A DNA stretch of 22,517 nt from Actinomycetes bacterium (GCA_021790615.1 JAJYGW010000186.1:1-22517), one strand, 5' to 3'; positions 7,060-14,835 are shown, counted from the first letter of the stretch. Numbers and translations are program-made. The notes: a model not told the origin generated them from the letters alone.

Positions 7060-7577
7060 GCCTCGACCACCTCTGGGCAGGGTGGCGCATGGCCTACGTC
7101 ACCTCCGCCGGCGAGGGAGATCTCCCGTCGACCCTCGGGCCGCCTCGCGCGGCCGATTGCGTGTTCTGCGCCGTCCTCGAAGCGGACGTCACCGACGAGG
7201 AGCGGCTCGTCGTATGGCGAGGGGAGCGGACCGTCGTGATGCTCAACGCCTACCCGTACGCTTCCGGGCATCTCATGGCCATGCCGGTTCGCCACCTTCG
7301 CGATCTCGAGGAGCTCGACGACGACGAGGCGTCCGAGCTGTGGGGGGCCGTGCGGCGCTCCGTCACCGTCCTCACATCCGCCTACGAGCCCGACGGCTGC
7401 AACATCGGCGCGAACCTGGGCCGCGCGGCAGGTGCCGGCATCCCCGGCCACCTGCACCTTCACGTCGTCCCACGCTGGATCGGGGACACCAACTTCATGA
7501 CCGCGACCGCCTCGACGAGAGTGCTGCCGGAGGCGCTCGGCGACACGTGGCGCCGTGTCGTGGCGAGCTGGCGATGA
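7056..7577 (+). CDS. HIT-family nucleotide hydrolase/phosphorylase (Ap4A type)
   Basis: This 173-residue protein has the histidine triad HLHLH at 132-136 followed by VVPRW; the middle His134 is the expected nucleophile. An upstream CVFC pair at 35-38 and His80 resemble the zinc-site arrangement of some HIT hydrolases. The NLGRAAGAGIPGHLHLH segment is typical of the actinobacterial branch next to thrS, represented in M. tuberculosis by Rv2613c, described as an Ap4A phosphorylase. ThrRS can make Ap4A as a side product, so the linkage may be meaningful. The GTG start at 7056 overlaps the thrS stop by 4 bp, and its own stop overlaps the next gene as ATGA. Exact substrate is inferred. Confidence 0.9.
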   Translation: MSLDHLWAGWRMAYVTSAGEGDLPSTLGPPRAADCVFCAVLEADVTDEERLVVWRGERTVVMLNAYPYASGHLMAMPVRHLRDLEELDDDEASELWGAVRRSVTVLTSAYEPDGCNIGANLGRAAGAGIPGHLHLHVVPRWIGDTNFMTATASTRVLPEALGDTWRRVVASWR

Positions 7578-8140
7578 ACGACCAGCCCCGCCGCAGCTGG
7601 GGAGGGCTCTTCGGAGGGCTCGACGCCGACGACACGATGGGCGTCACGATGCCCGTCCCGCCGCGGCGTGAGCACCCGCCGAAGGTCTGGGGGTCGGTTG
7701 CCGTGGAGGGCGACGAGATCGTCGTGCGCCTTCAAGGCTGGAGGAAGGTCGTTGCGATGCGTGGCCGGCTGGCAGTTCCGGCGGCCTCGGTGATCCGGGT
7801 CGAGCACGACCCTGCGGCCCGGGTGAACGTCCCCTCCAAGCTCCGCCGGCGTGGCGGGCGCACCGGCCTCTTCCGCCTCGGGACCTATCACTCGCTCGTG
7901 GGATGGTCGTTCTGGGCCGTCGGGCTCGCACGAAACGCAGTCGTCATCGAGTGCGACGGCGCCCGATTCCGTCACGTCGTGGTGGAGGTCGCCGATCCGG
8001 CTCGTACCGTGGCAGAGGTGAGGTCGGCAGCCGCGCGCACCCATGGCGGGGCCGATGGACGGGGTGTCTGGCCCCCGTCCTTGCCGGACCCCGGTCCGGT
8101 CTCCGGGCCGCACCCTGGCCCGGGCGGGTCTCCGGGGTGA
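7574..8140 (+). CDS. Uncharacterised PH-like domain protein
   Basis: This 188-residue protein has no named function that I recognise. Residues 38-152 look like one small beta-rich domain ending in a helix, resembling bacterial PH-like folds: strands VWGSVAVEGDEIVVRL, LAVPAASVIRVEH, then the aromatic segment GTYHSLVGWSFWAVG, then AVVIEC and HVVVEV, then a DPARTVAEVRSAA helix. The first 37 residues are Gly/Pro-rich, and residues 153-188 are a Pro/Gly-rich tail. There is no signal peptide or clear membrane helix, although the GWSFWAVG segment is hydrophobic. It overlaps both neighbours (ATGA with the HIT gene, GTGA with the next), so it is firmly inside the thrS operon. The fold is inferred from the strand pattern only. 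Confidence 0.75.
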   Translation: MNDQPRRSWGGLFGGLDADDTMGVTMPVPPRREHPPKVWGSVAVEGDEIVVRLQGWRKVVAMRGRLAVPAASVIRVEHDPAARVNVPSKLRRRGGRTGLFRLGTYHSLVGWSFWAVGLARNAVVIECDGARFRHVVVEVADPARTVAEVRSAAARTHGGADGRGVWPPSLPDPGPVSGPHPGPGGSPG

Positions 8141-8877
8141 TCGACCTCCCGACCTTCGAGGAGCGGGTCTCGGCGATCGATGAGGAGTCCGCGCGACTTG
8201 CCGAGGTGGTCTCTTGCGTCCTCGACCGACCGGTCGCGTCCTGCCCGGGCTGGAGCGGGCGCGACCTCGCCAAGCACGTGGCCTCGGTGTTCACCTTCTG
8301 GTCGCACCAGCTCGCGTCGGGGGATCCGCACGAGCGGCAGGAGCCGCCCCGGTTCGAAGCGGGTGCGGCGGCCGATGCCGTCGGGTGGCTCGACGCCGCG
8401 GCGGGCGTGCTCGTGGAGTCCCTGAGCGAGCTCGGCCCGGAGGAGCCGTGCTGGAACTGGTCCGGCACCGACCTCGACTCCGGCTGGGTGGCGAGGCGGA
8501 TGGCCCTCGAGGTGGCGATCCATCGCTACGACGGTGAGCTGGCGGCCGGCGGCCCGCACGACATCGCCCTCGCCCTCTCGGTCGACGGGATCGATGAGCG
8601 GATCGACGTGCACTTGAGGGCGGACATTCCCGAGGACCGCGCTGCGGCACTCGGCGGGCCTCTCTGTCTGAGCTGCAACGATGTGGACGCCGCCTGGGTC
8701 GTCGATGTGGGCGGGGGGAAGCTGCGCTACCGGCGGCGGGCCGGCCCGGCCGCAGCCGTCGTGCGCGGCAGCGCCTCCCAGCTCTTCTTGTTCACCTGGA
8801 ACCGGATCGGCCTCGAGGAACTCGACCTGACCGGCGAGCGCGCTGTGGCCGAAGCGTGGGCCACGTTGCCGGTCTGA
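8137..8877 (+). CDS. DinB/MDMPI-fold protein, mycothiol-dependent isomerase-like
   Basis: This 246-residue protein has an N-terminal four-helix DinB-like domain (about 1-150) and a C-terminal alpha/beta SCP2-like domain (about 155-245). The metal-binding triad of the mycothiol-dependent maleylpyruvate isomerase family is present as His47 (AKHVA) and Glu125/His129 (ALEVAIHRYD), with the conserved CPGWSGRDLAKHV segment before it. Characterised relatives use mycothiol as thiol cofactor; most family members have no known substrate. The GTG at 8137 overlaps the previous stop as GTGA. Being in the same transcription unit as, or just downstream of, mshC makes a mycothiol-using role attractive but unproven. 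It converges with the EF-G-like gene across a 44-bp gap in which I see no convincing terminator stem. Confidence 0.82.
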   Translation: MIDLPTFEERVSAIDEESARLAEVVSCVLDRPVASCPGWSGRDLAKHVASVFTFWSHQLASGDPHERQEPPRFEAGAAADAVGWLDAAAGVLVESLSELGPEEPCWNWSGTDLDSGWVARRMALEVAIHRYDGELAAGGPHDIALALSVDGIDERIDVHLRADIPEDRAAALGGPLCLSCNDVDAAWVVDVGGGKLRYRRRAGPAAAVVRGSASQLFLFTWNRIGLEELDLTGERAVAEAWATLPV

Positions 8878-8921
8878 GGTCAGGCGGCGAGTCGAAGCGA
8901 GACCGGGCGGGCGCGTGCGGG

Positions 8922-10994
8922 TCAGCCGGAGCGCTCGGCCTCGACCTGCTTCATGATCCGCTCCGCGATCTGAGGCTGCACGACCTCGTACTTCTCGTGC
9001 GACACGGAGAAACGCCCGCGCCCACCCGTCAAGCTCCTCAAGTCCGTGGCGTACCTGCCGAGCTCCGAGGTGGGGACGAGGGCGACGACGATCTGCTCGT
9101 CCCCCTCTCCCGAATCCGTCCCGAGGACCCGGCCGCGCCGGGAGTTGAGATCCCCGAGCACGTCGCCCTGGTACGCGGCCGGCACCGTCACCTCGAGGCG
9201 GGAGATCGGCTCCAGAAGGACAGGTGAGGCCTTCTCGAGCGCTTCGCGGAACCCGAGGGAGGCCGCCATCTTGAAGCTCATCTCCGACGAGTCCACCGTG
9301 TGGTACTTCCCGTCGAAGCACGTCACCTTCACGTCGACGACAGGGAACCCGAAGTGGCCGCCGGACCCCATCGCGTCCTGCACGCCCTTCTCGACGGCGG
9401 GGATGAACTGGCGAGGGATCGCCCCGCCGACGATGGCGTCGACGAACTCGAAGCCGCTGCCGCGCTCGAGCGGCTCGATCCGGAGGTTGCAGACGCCGTA
9501 CTGGCCGTGGCCGCCGGTCTGCTTCTTGTACTTGCCTTCGGCATCTGCCGGACCGGTGATCGTCTCACGGTAGGGGACCTTCACCGGCTCGGTGTCGACG
9601 TCGACGCCGTACTTGCGCTGCAACCGCTCGAGCGCGATCTGGAGGTGCGTGTCACCCATCCCGGACAGGACCGTCTGGTGCGTCTCGTCCTCGCGGCGGA
9701 CACCGAGGGCGCCGTCTTCCTCCTGCAGGCGGTGCAGCGCTGTCATGAGCTTGTCCTCGTCACCTTTCGCCTTCGGGTGGACGGCGATCGAGAGGACAGG
9801 CGTCGCGCGATCATGGCCCTCGACCACGACCGGCATGTTCTTCGGTGCGAGGGTGTCGCCAGTCTGCACGTCGGAGAGCTTCGGCACGGCGATGATGTCG
9901 CCTGCCTGGGCCTCCGACACGGGCTGTGACTCCTTCCCGCGCAACATCTGGAGCGAGTGCAGCTTCTCCTCGGAGTGGGTGCGGGAATTGACGAGCACGG
10001 AGTCCGGCCGGATCGTCCCGGACAGCACGTGGAGGAGCGAGATCCTTCCCACGTACGGGTCGGAGATGGTCTTGAACACGCGGGCGAGCGGCGGGCCGGC
10101 GGGATCGACCTTCACCTCGGTGAGCTCGGCTCCTGCACGCACGAGCGTCGTGGGCCGGTGAAGCGGGCTCGGACCGATCTCCGCGATGAAGGTCGCGAGG
10201 CGATCGATGGCGACCTCCCTCGTGGCAGACCCGCACACGACGGGGAAGACGCTGGCGGCGGCCACGCCGTGGGCGAGCGTGGACTCGAGCTCCTTTGCGG
10301 AGGGGACGTCGCCGTCGAGGTAGCGCTCCATGAGGTCGTCGTCGGCCACGACGATGCCCTCCACGAGGGCGTCGTGAACGCGGTGCTCCATCTCCTCCAT
10401 GTCCGCCGGGATGGCGCCGGTCTCCGGTCTGCCGGATTCGTACGTGATGGCCGTGTCGGTGAGCAGGTCGGCGACGCCACGGAAGGAGCCCTCCTGGCCG
10501 ATGGGGAGCTCGAGCGGCGCGATGCCGGCGCCGAAGAGGTTCCGCAGCTGTTCGAGGACGCGTTCGAAGTCGGCCCGCTCGCGGTCGAGCTTGTTCACGA
10601 AGATCATCCGTGGGAGCTTCCGTCGCTCTGCGAGCCGCCACGCCACCTCGGTCTGCACCTCGACGCCCTCCACGGCCGATACGACGACGACGGCGAGGTC
10701 GGCGACCGAGAGCGCAGCCTCGACCTCGTTCACGAAGTCGGCATAGCCGGGCGTGTCGATGACGTTGATACGGCAGTCCCCGAACTCGAAGGGCCCGAGT
10801 GCGAGCGAGATGGAGATCCCGTGCTTCTGCTCCTCTGGCTCGAAGTCCGACACCGTCGAACCGTCCTCGACGCGCCCCGGGCGGGTGATCGCCCCGGCGC
10901 AGTGCAGGAGAGCCTCGACGAGGCTCGTCTTGCCCGAGCCACCATGGCCGACGAGCGCGACGTTGCGGATCCTGGCGGACGGCACGTTCCCCAC
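8922..10994 (-). CDS. Elongation factor G-like GTPase (EF-G2 / FusA2 type)
   Basis: This 690-residue protein has the full EF-G domain order. The G domain has G1 GHGGSGKTS at 16-24, G3 DTPGYADF from 80, and G4 NKLD at 134-137. Domain II follows (about 275-375), and domains III-V include the MGDTHLQIALERL and GHGQYGVCNLRIEP stretches. Canonical EF-G has AHIDAGKTT in G1 and a long switch I ending in RGITI; here G1 is GHGGSGKTS and switch I ends in HGISI, the pattern of EF-G-like paralogues (e.g. M. tuberculosis FusA2). Their role is not settled and they may not be general translocases. The start is GTG 10994, because AAGGAGG (11009-11003) lies 8 nt upstream; an ATG at 11051 is in frame but unsupported. 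It is the only minus-strand gene between 3.1 kb and the end. Confidence 0.88.
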   Translation of the reverse strand: MGNVPSARIRNVALVGHGGSGKTSLVEALLHCAGAITRPGRVEDGSTVSDFEPEEQKHGISISLALGPFEFGDCRINVIDTPGYADFVNEVEAALSVADLAVVVVSAVEGVEVQTEVAWRLAERRKLPRMIFVNKLDRERADFERVLEQLRNLFGAGIAPLELPIGQEGSFRGVADLLTDTAITYESGRPETGAIPADMEEMEHRVHDALVEGIVVADDDLMERYLDGDVPSAKELESTLAHGVAAASVFPVVCGSATREVAIDRLATFIAEIGPSPLHRPTTLVRAGAELTEVKVDPAGPPLARVFKTISDPYVGRISLLHVLSGTIRPDSVLVNSRTHSEEKLHSLQMLRGKESQPVSEAQAGDIIAVPKLSDVQTGDTLAPKNMPVVVEGHDRATPVLSIAVHPKAKGDEDKLMTALHRLQEEDGALGVRREDETHQTVLSGMGDTHLQIALERLQRKYGVDVDTEPVKVPYRETITGPADAEGKYKKQTGGHGQYGVCNLRIEPLERGSGFEFVDAIVGGAIPRQFIPAVEKGVQDAMGSGGHFGFPVVDVKVTCFDGKYHTVDSSEMSFKMAASLGFREALEKASPVLLEPISRLEVTVPAAYQGDVLGDLNSRRGRVLGTDSGEGDEQIVVALVPTSELGRYATDLRSLTGGRGRFSVSHEKYEVVQPQIAERIMKQVEAERSG

Positions 10995-11062
10995 GTGACC
11001 AACCTCCTTGCGCAGGGCGGTCGCTGTCCATGGAAATTCTGCGACCGGCAACTAGGTCGGCG

Positions 11063-11068
11063 AGCCTA
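11063..11068 (-). promoter_or_regulatory. Possible -10 box for the EF-G-like gene
   Basis: On the minus strand TAGGCT (11068 to 11063) fits TANNNT and would give a leader of about 60 nt carrying the AAGGAGG ribosome-binding site. No -35 element is clear. An 11-bp palindrome, CCCATCATGGG (11069-11079), abuts it and could be an operator shared with the divergent pgsA-like gene. Confidence 0.3.
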
Positions 11069-11129
11069 CCCATCATGGGGGTGATGCGGGCATGGCGCCT
11101 GCGTAGCCAGAATTTCGCGTCCCAGCTGG

Positions 11130-11135
11130 TAGTCT
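11130..11135 (+). promoter_or_regulatory. -10 box for the pgsA-like operon
   Basis: TAGTCT fits TANNNT. Initiation about 7 nt downstream would give a leader of about 26 nt containing AAGGAG (11158-11163) just before the ATG at 11168. This is the normal leadered arrangement, unlike the leaderless sites elsewhere in the window. No good -35 hexamer is visible. Confidence 0.4.
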
Positions 11136-11167
11136 CGGTTGGCAGTGACGATTGCGTAAGGAGCACG

Positions 11168-12226
11168 ATGATCGACGGCCGACGGGGCCGCACCGCGACC
11201 GACGGTCCCCCCGACGTGGCGGAGACCCCCGAAGACAAGGCGGAGAAGACGGAGTCCCAGGCGACGAGGGCTCCGTTCGGCACCGCTGTCACCGGTGCCC
11301 CGGTCGCTGCACATGGCTTTCGCGCCCTGCTGCGCCGGATCAGGCTCGGGGAGCGTCTCGCCCGTCACGGCGTCACCGCCGACCACGTCACCGTCGCTGG
11401 ACTCCTCCTCGCTGCGCTGACCGGCTCAGTCATCGCCCTCGGCCACCTGTGGACCGGTGTCGTGCTCGTCACCGTGGGTGGCCTGATGGACACGCTCGAC
11501 GGCGCTGTCGCGAAGGCGGCCGGCAGCTCCACCCGCCGAGGAGCGTTCTTCGACTCGGTCTCGGACCGGGTGGCGGACGCGTTCATGTTCGGTGGCTTGA
11601 CCTGGTACCTGGCTGCCCGGCACACTCCCGAGTACGCCCTGCTCCCCTTCGGGATCCTCGCCGTCGGCAACCTCATCTCCTACACGCGGGCGAAGGCGGA
11701 GTCGCTCGGCTGGGATGCGAAGGGCGGGCTCATGGAGCGGGCCGAGCGCCTGATCGGCCTCGGCCTGGCGCTTGTGTTCAACATCGTCCTCATCCCGCTG
11801 CTCTCGGTCCTGTTGGCGCTGTGCGTGCTGACCGCCGTGCAGCGTTTCTGGAAGGTGTGGCGGCAGGCGACGGCCGAGATCACCGGGGAACCTCTTGCGA
11901 CGCGGGCCACCGCCCGCACGTCGGCGACCGGCGCGGCGCTCGGCGCCTGGCGTCCCGCTCGCGTCGAGTCGCGCTGGCGCGCATGGCGCGAGGCGCGGAT
12001 GTCCGGCAGCCGCCCGTCGCGGGTGCCGCGGCCGAGCCGGCCACGGCGCCGCTCCGGCGAGCCGCTCTCGACGAGGCTTCGCTCGGTGCTCGCCTCCGAA
12101 CGGACGGTCTCGGCACGTGCCGGCCGATCCGGTCGACCACCGAGCGCGGCGCGGGAGCGGCACGAGAAGCGGCGCCAGGACGGTGCGGCAGCTGCGCTGC
12201 GGCGCCGGCTCGGGACCGGGCGCTAG
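11168..12226 (+). CDS. pgsA: CDP-alcohol phosphatidyltransferase, likely phosphatidylinositol-phosphate synthase
   Basis: This 352-residue protein has a polar N-terminus (1-55), a membrane domain with several hydrophobic helices (about 70-230) and a very basic tail (about 235-352). The CDP-alcohol transferase signature is present as D108-x2-D111-G-x2-A-K116-x8-G125-x3-D129-x3-D133; the usual Arg after Ala is Lys here. In actinobacteria this position in the gene order is the phosphatidylinositol-phosphate synthase, which joins CDP-diacylglycerol and inositol phosphate at the inner membrane. The next gene is a PatA-like acyltransferase and a PimA-like mannosyltransferase follows, supporting that role. 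The C-terminal tail, rich in Arg, Ser and Ala, is much longer than in the roughly 217-residue mycobacterial enzyme. The ATG at 11168 has AAGGAG 4 nt upstream. Substrate is inferred from context. Confidence 0.82.
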   Translation: MIDGRRGRTATDGPPDVAETPEDKAEKTESQATRAPFGTAVTGAPVAAHGFRALLRRIRLGERLARHGVTADHVTVAGLLLAALTGSVIALGHLWTGVVLVTVGGLMDTLDGAVAKAAGSSTRRGAFFDSVSDRVADAFMFGGLTWYLAARHTPEYALLPFGILAVGNLISYTRAKAESLGWDAKGGLMERAERLIGLGLALVFNIVLIPLLSVLLALCVLTAVQRFWKVWRQATAEITGEPLATRATARTSATGAALGAWRPARVESRWRAWREARMSGSRPSRVPRPSRPRRRSGEPLSTRLRSVLASERTVSARAGRSGRPPSAARERHEKRRQDGAAAALRRRLGTGR

Positions 12227-12241
12227 CCGCCCGGTGTCCCG

Positions 12242-13156
12242 TTGGCCAGGCCCGGCGTAGTCGAAGGAGCAGCTCGCGGGCGGGCGTCGTACCTGACCTA
12301 CCGGTCGCTTGCCGCTGCGCTGCAGCTCCTCCCACGCCCGGTCGCCTCCATGGTCGCCACCGCCTCGGGCCTCACGATGTCCGAGGTCTGGCGTGACCGC
12401 CGACCGCTCGTCCGGGCGAACATGCGACGCGTCCTCGGTCCTTCGGCCACTGAGCGGGAGCTCGACGATGCCGTCGTCGAGGCATTCGACTCCTATGCGC
12501 GGTACTGGGTCGAGAGCGCGCGCTTGTCGAGCATGCGGCCGCAAGAGGTGTTGAAGCGGTTCTCGATCGAAGGTTTCGAGCCGGCTGAGCAGGCACTCGT
12601 CGAGCGTCGGGGAGCGATCTTCGCGCTGCCGCACCTCGGCTCGTGGGAGGTCGGTGCCTACTGGCTCACCTTGCAGGGTCACCCGATGACTGCGGTCGTC
12701 GAACCGCTCGAGCCGCCCGAGCTCTTCGAGTGGTTCAAGCAGCAGCGTGCCGCCCTCGGCCTCAACGTGATCCCGCTCGGAGCCGGCGCGACGACCGAGC
12801 TCGTGCAGGCGCTGCGGCAAGGCGCTCTCGTCGGGCTCGTCGCCGACCGGGACATCGCCGGGACCGGCGTAGAGGTCGAGTTCTTCGGCGAGCGGACGAC
12901 GCTGCCCGCCGGTCCGGCGGTGCTGGCGCTCCGCACCGGCGTTCCGTTGTTCCCTGTGGCGGTGTACCAACGCCAAGGTGGGTATTACCACGGCGTGGTC
13001 CGTCCGGCGCTCGCGTGCGAGCGCACCGGGCGGCTCCGCGACGACGTCGAGATCATCACCAAAGACCTCGCGCGGGAGTTCGAGACCCTGATCAGAACGG
13101 CCCCGACGCAATGGCACATGTTCCAGCCGAATTGGCCCTCGGACCGGGAGCACTGA
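12242..13156 (+). CDS. LpxL/HtrB-type acyltransferase, PatA-like (phosphatidylinositol mannoside acyltransferase)
   Basis: This 304-residue protein has an LPLAT/HtrB-type acyltransferase core. The catalytic H-x4-E motif appears in LPHLGSWE, followed by a GLVADRDIAGTGVEVEFFGE segment and an LPAGPAVLALRTGVPLFPVAV segment that match the LpxL/HtrB family, ending in WHMFQPNW. The N-terminal region (about 20-50) is moderately hydrophobic and probably associates with the membrane. In mycobacteria the homologous gene between pgsA and pimA is PatA (Rv2611c), which acylates the mannose of phosphatidylinositol mannoside. The start is uncertain: TTG at 12242 is the first start after an upstream stop, and a later start (CTG near 12293) is possible. 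It begins 15 bp after pgsA, and its 3' end overlaps the diguanylate cyclase gene. Confidence 0.83.
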   Translation: MARPGVVEGAARGRASYLTYRSLAAALQLLPRPVASMVATASGLTMSEVWRDRRPLVRANMRRVLGPSATERELDDAVVEAFDSYARYWVESARLSSMRPQEVLKRFSIEGFEPAEQALVERRGAIFALPHLGSWEVGAYWLTLQGHPMTAVVEPLEPPELFEWFKQQRAALGLNVIPLGAGATTELVQALRQGALVGLVADRDIAGTGVEVEFFGERTTLPAGPAVLALRTGVPLFPVAVYQRQGGYYHGVVRPALACERTGRLRDDVEIITKDLAREFETLIRTAPTQWHMFQPNWPSDREH

Positions 13157-14835
13157 CACCGGTCGGCTCTGTCGCGCGGCTCGAGGCCGTCATCCTCCTC
13201 GACGAGCGGGACCATGTCGCATGGGCGAGCCAGTCCGTCTCGGAGGTCACAGGATGGTCCCCCGAACAGCTCGTCGGCACACCTGGTCTCGATCTCGTGG
13301 ACGTCGCTGACCGCGTCGCGCTGACCCGCCTCCTCGCCGACATGCGCGGCTCGCCGATAGCGCTCTCCATGACCTGCCGCATCGTCACAGCTGGCGGCGA
13401 GAGGGTGCCCGTCGATGCCGAGGCGACCAACGTCGTGCACGAACCGGGCCTCGACACCGTCTCGCTCAACCTGCGGGTGCTCTCGCACGGGGTTCCGCCG
13501 CCACGGCGCCGGAAGCGGCGAGACCATCCGCAGACGGTTCTCGACTCCCTCGAACAGGGTGTGCTCGTCGTCCTCGAGGACGGGGTCGTGCTCTCCTGCA
13601 ACCAGGCGGCGCCGCCGCTGCTCGGGACCTCCCGCGCCGAGCTGGCCGGCCACCGCCTCGATGAGGTGATCACGGCAGGCCTCGGTGACGGCGGAGAGGT
13701 CGTCGACGCCGCCGCCCGGCCGGTCACCCCGCCCTACCTGCCGCTCGCGGACGAGGGGGAAGAGACCGTCCGCGGACATCGGCGAGCTGACGGCGAGCTG
13801 CGCTGGCTGCGCTTCCACGTGACGAGGGTCAGCACGTCGCCCCCGGGGGAGGCAGTTCACCTCCTCGTCTCGATCACGGACATCACGGCACTGCGCCGCG
13901 CGGACGAGGAACGCCGCGCAGCCCTGGCGGCCCTTGCCGAGGAGCGCGAGTTCCTCGCCGCCCTCGTCGTCAACCTCGAGGCCGGTGTCGTGGCCTGCGA
14001 TGCGACCGGTGCGGTGACGATGACGAACCCCGCGTTCCGGCTCTTCGGCGACTACCGGCCCGAACAGGTGGCCGCCGGGTCCTCTCCGACGGTCGAAGGC
14101 ATGTACTGGCCGGAGGGAGTGGCGCTCGCCCCGCACGAGCACCCCCTGCGACAGGCTCTGGCAGGGGCTCGGGTGGCACAGGAGATCGTCTTTCGGCCGA
14201 GCAGCGGAGCCCCGGAGCGTTTCGTCGAGACGAGCGCCACGGTGCTGTGCTCGGAGGACGGGCGCCTGCTCGGTGCCCTGGCCGGCTTCCAGGACGTCAC
14301 CGAGGCCAGAGAACGGGCGAGGGAGCTGACCGAGCTCGCGCTGCACGACCCCCTCACGGGATGCGCCAACCGGGTCCTCTTGAGCGACCGGGTGGCGCTG
14401 GCGGCGGACTTCGCCGGGCGCGAGGAGACCTCCGTCGGCCTCCTCGTGATCGACCTCGATGACTTCAAGCGCGTCAACGACACCTACGGTCACGTCGTCG
14501 GCGACGAGGTGTTGGTCGGCGTCGCGCGAAGGCTTCGCTCGGTCGTGCGCCCGGGCGACACCGTCGCCCGCTACGGCGGCGACGAGTTCGTGGTGCTCTG
14601 CCAGATCGTCGGTGGCGCCGACGAGCTCGCGGCGGTGCGGGAACGGATCGAGTCTCGCCTCGCCGAGCCCTTTCGGCTCGGCTCTCTCACGTTGCCGGTC
14701 GGCGCGAGCCTCGGCGCCGCCTTGCTCCCTGGGTCGGACGCCGAGCTGAGCAGACTGCTGCGTCTCGCCGACTCCGAGATGTACGAGAAGAAGGTCTCCC
14801 GATCCCGGCCCGAGGGTCGTCTACCGTTGACCTGA
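13111..14835 (+). CDS. Diguanylate cyclase with three PAS-like sensor domains
   Basis: This 574-residue protein has PAS-like regions at about 20-125, 140-270 and 285-410, and a GGDEF domain at about 415-570. The active-site GGDEF is intact at 489-493 (RYGGDEFVVL). An RxxD inhibitory site (RPGD, 480-483) is exactly five residues before it, so a feedback-regulated, active enzyme making c-di-GMP from two GTP is predicted. There is no membrane segment or signal peptide, so it should sense a cytoplasmic signal. A short coiled stretch (RRADEERRAALAALAEEREF) links PAS2 to PAS3. The ATG at 13111 overlaps the acyltransferase by 46 bp; TTG 13132 is an alternative. The stop overlaps the pimA-like start by 1 bp (TGATG). 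It is thus locked inside a lipid-synthesis operon. Confidence 0.9.
   Translation: MAHVPAELALGPGALTPVGSVARLEAVILLDERDHVAWASQSVSEVTGWSPEQLVGTPGLDLVDVADRVALTRLLADMRGSPIALSMTCRIVTAGGERVPVDAEATNVVHEPGLDTVSLNLRVLSHGVPPPRRRKRRDHPQTVLDSLEQGVLVVLEDGVVLSCNQAAPPLLGTSRAELAGHRLDEVITAGLGDGGEVVDAAARPVTPPYLPLADEGEETVRGHRRADGELRWLRFHVTRVSTSPPGEAVHLLVSITDITALRRADEERRAALAALAEEREFLAALVVNLEAGVVACDATGAVTMTNPAFRLFGDYRPEQVAAGSSPTVEGMYWPEGVALAPHEHPLRQALAGARVAQEIVFRPSSGAPERFVETSATVLCSEDGRLLGALAGFQDVTEARERARELTELALHDPLTGCANRVLLSDRVALAADFAGREETSVGLLVIDLDDFKRVNDTYGHVVGDEVLVGVARRLRSVVRPGDTVARYGGDEFVVLCQIVGGADELAAVRERIESRLAEPFRLGSLTLPVGASLGAALLPGSDAELSRLLRLADSEMYEKKVSRSRPEGRLPLT
14822..14827 (+). promoter_or_regulatory. 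Possible internal leaderless promoter for the pimA-like gene
   Basis: TACCGT fits TANNNT and lies 7 nt before the ATG at 14835, the same spacing as the other proposed leaderless sites. It is inside the 3' end of the diguanylate cyclase gene. No Shine-Dalgarno precedes the ATG, so translation would be either coupled or leaderless. Confidence 0.35.

Noticed and set aside
9811..11292. A 493-codon minus-strand open frame overlapping the EF-G-like gene in another frame
   Set aside because: The translation is extremely Arg-rich and the overlapping frame encodes a complete EF-G-like protein.
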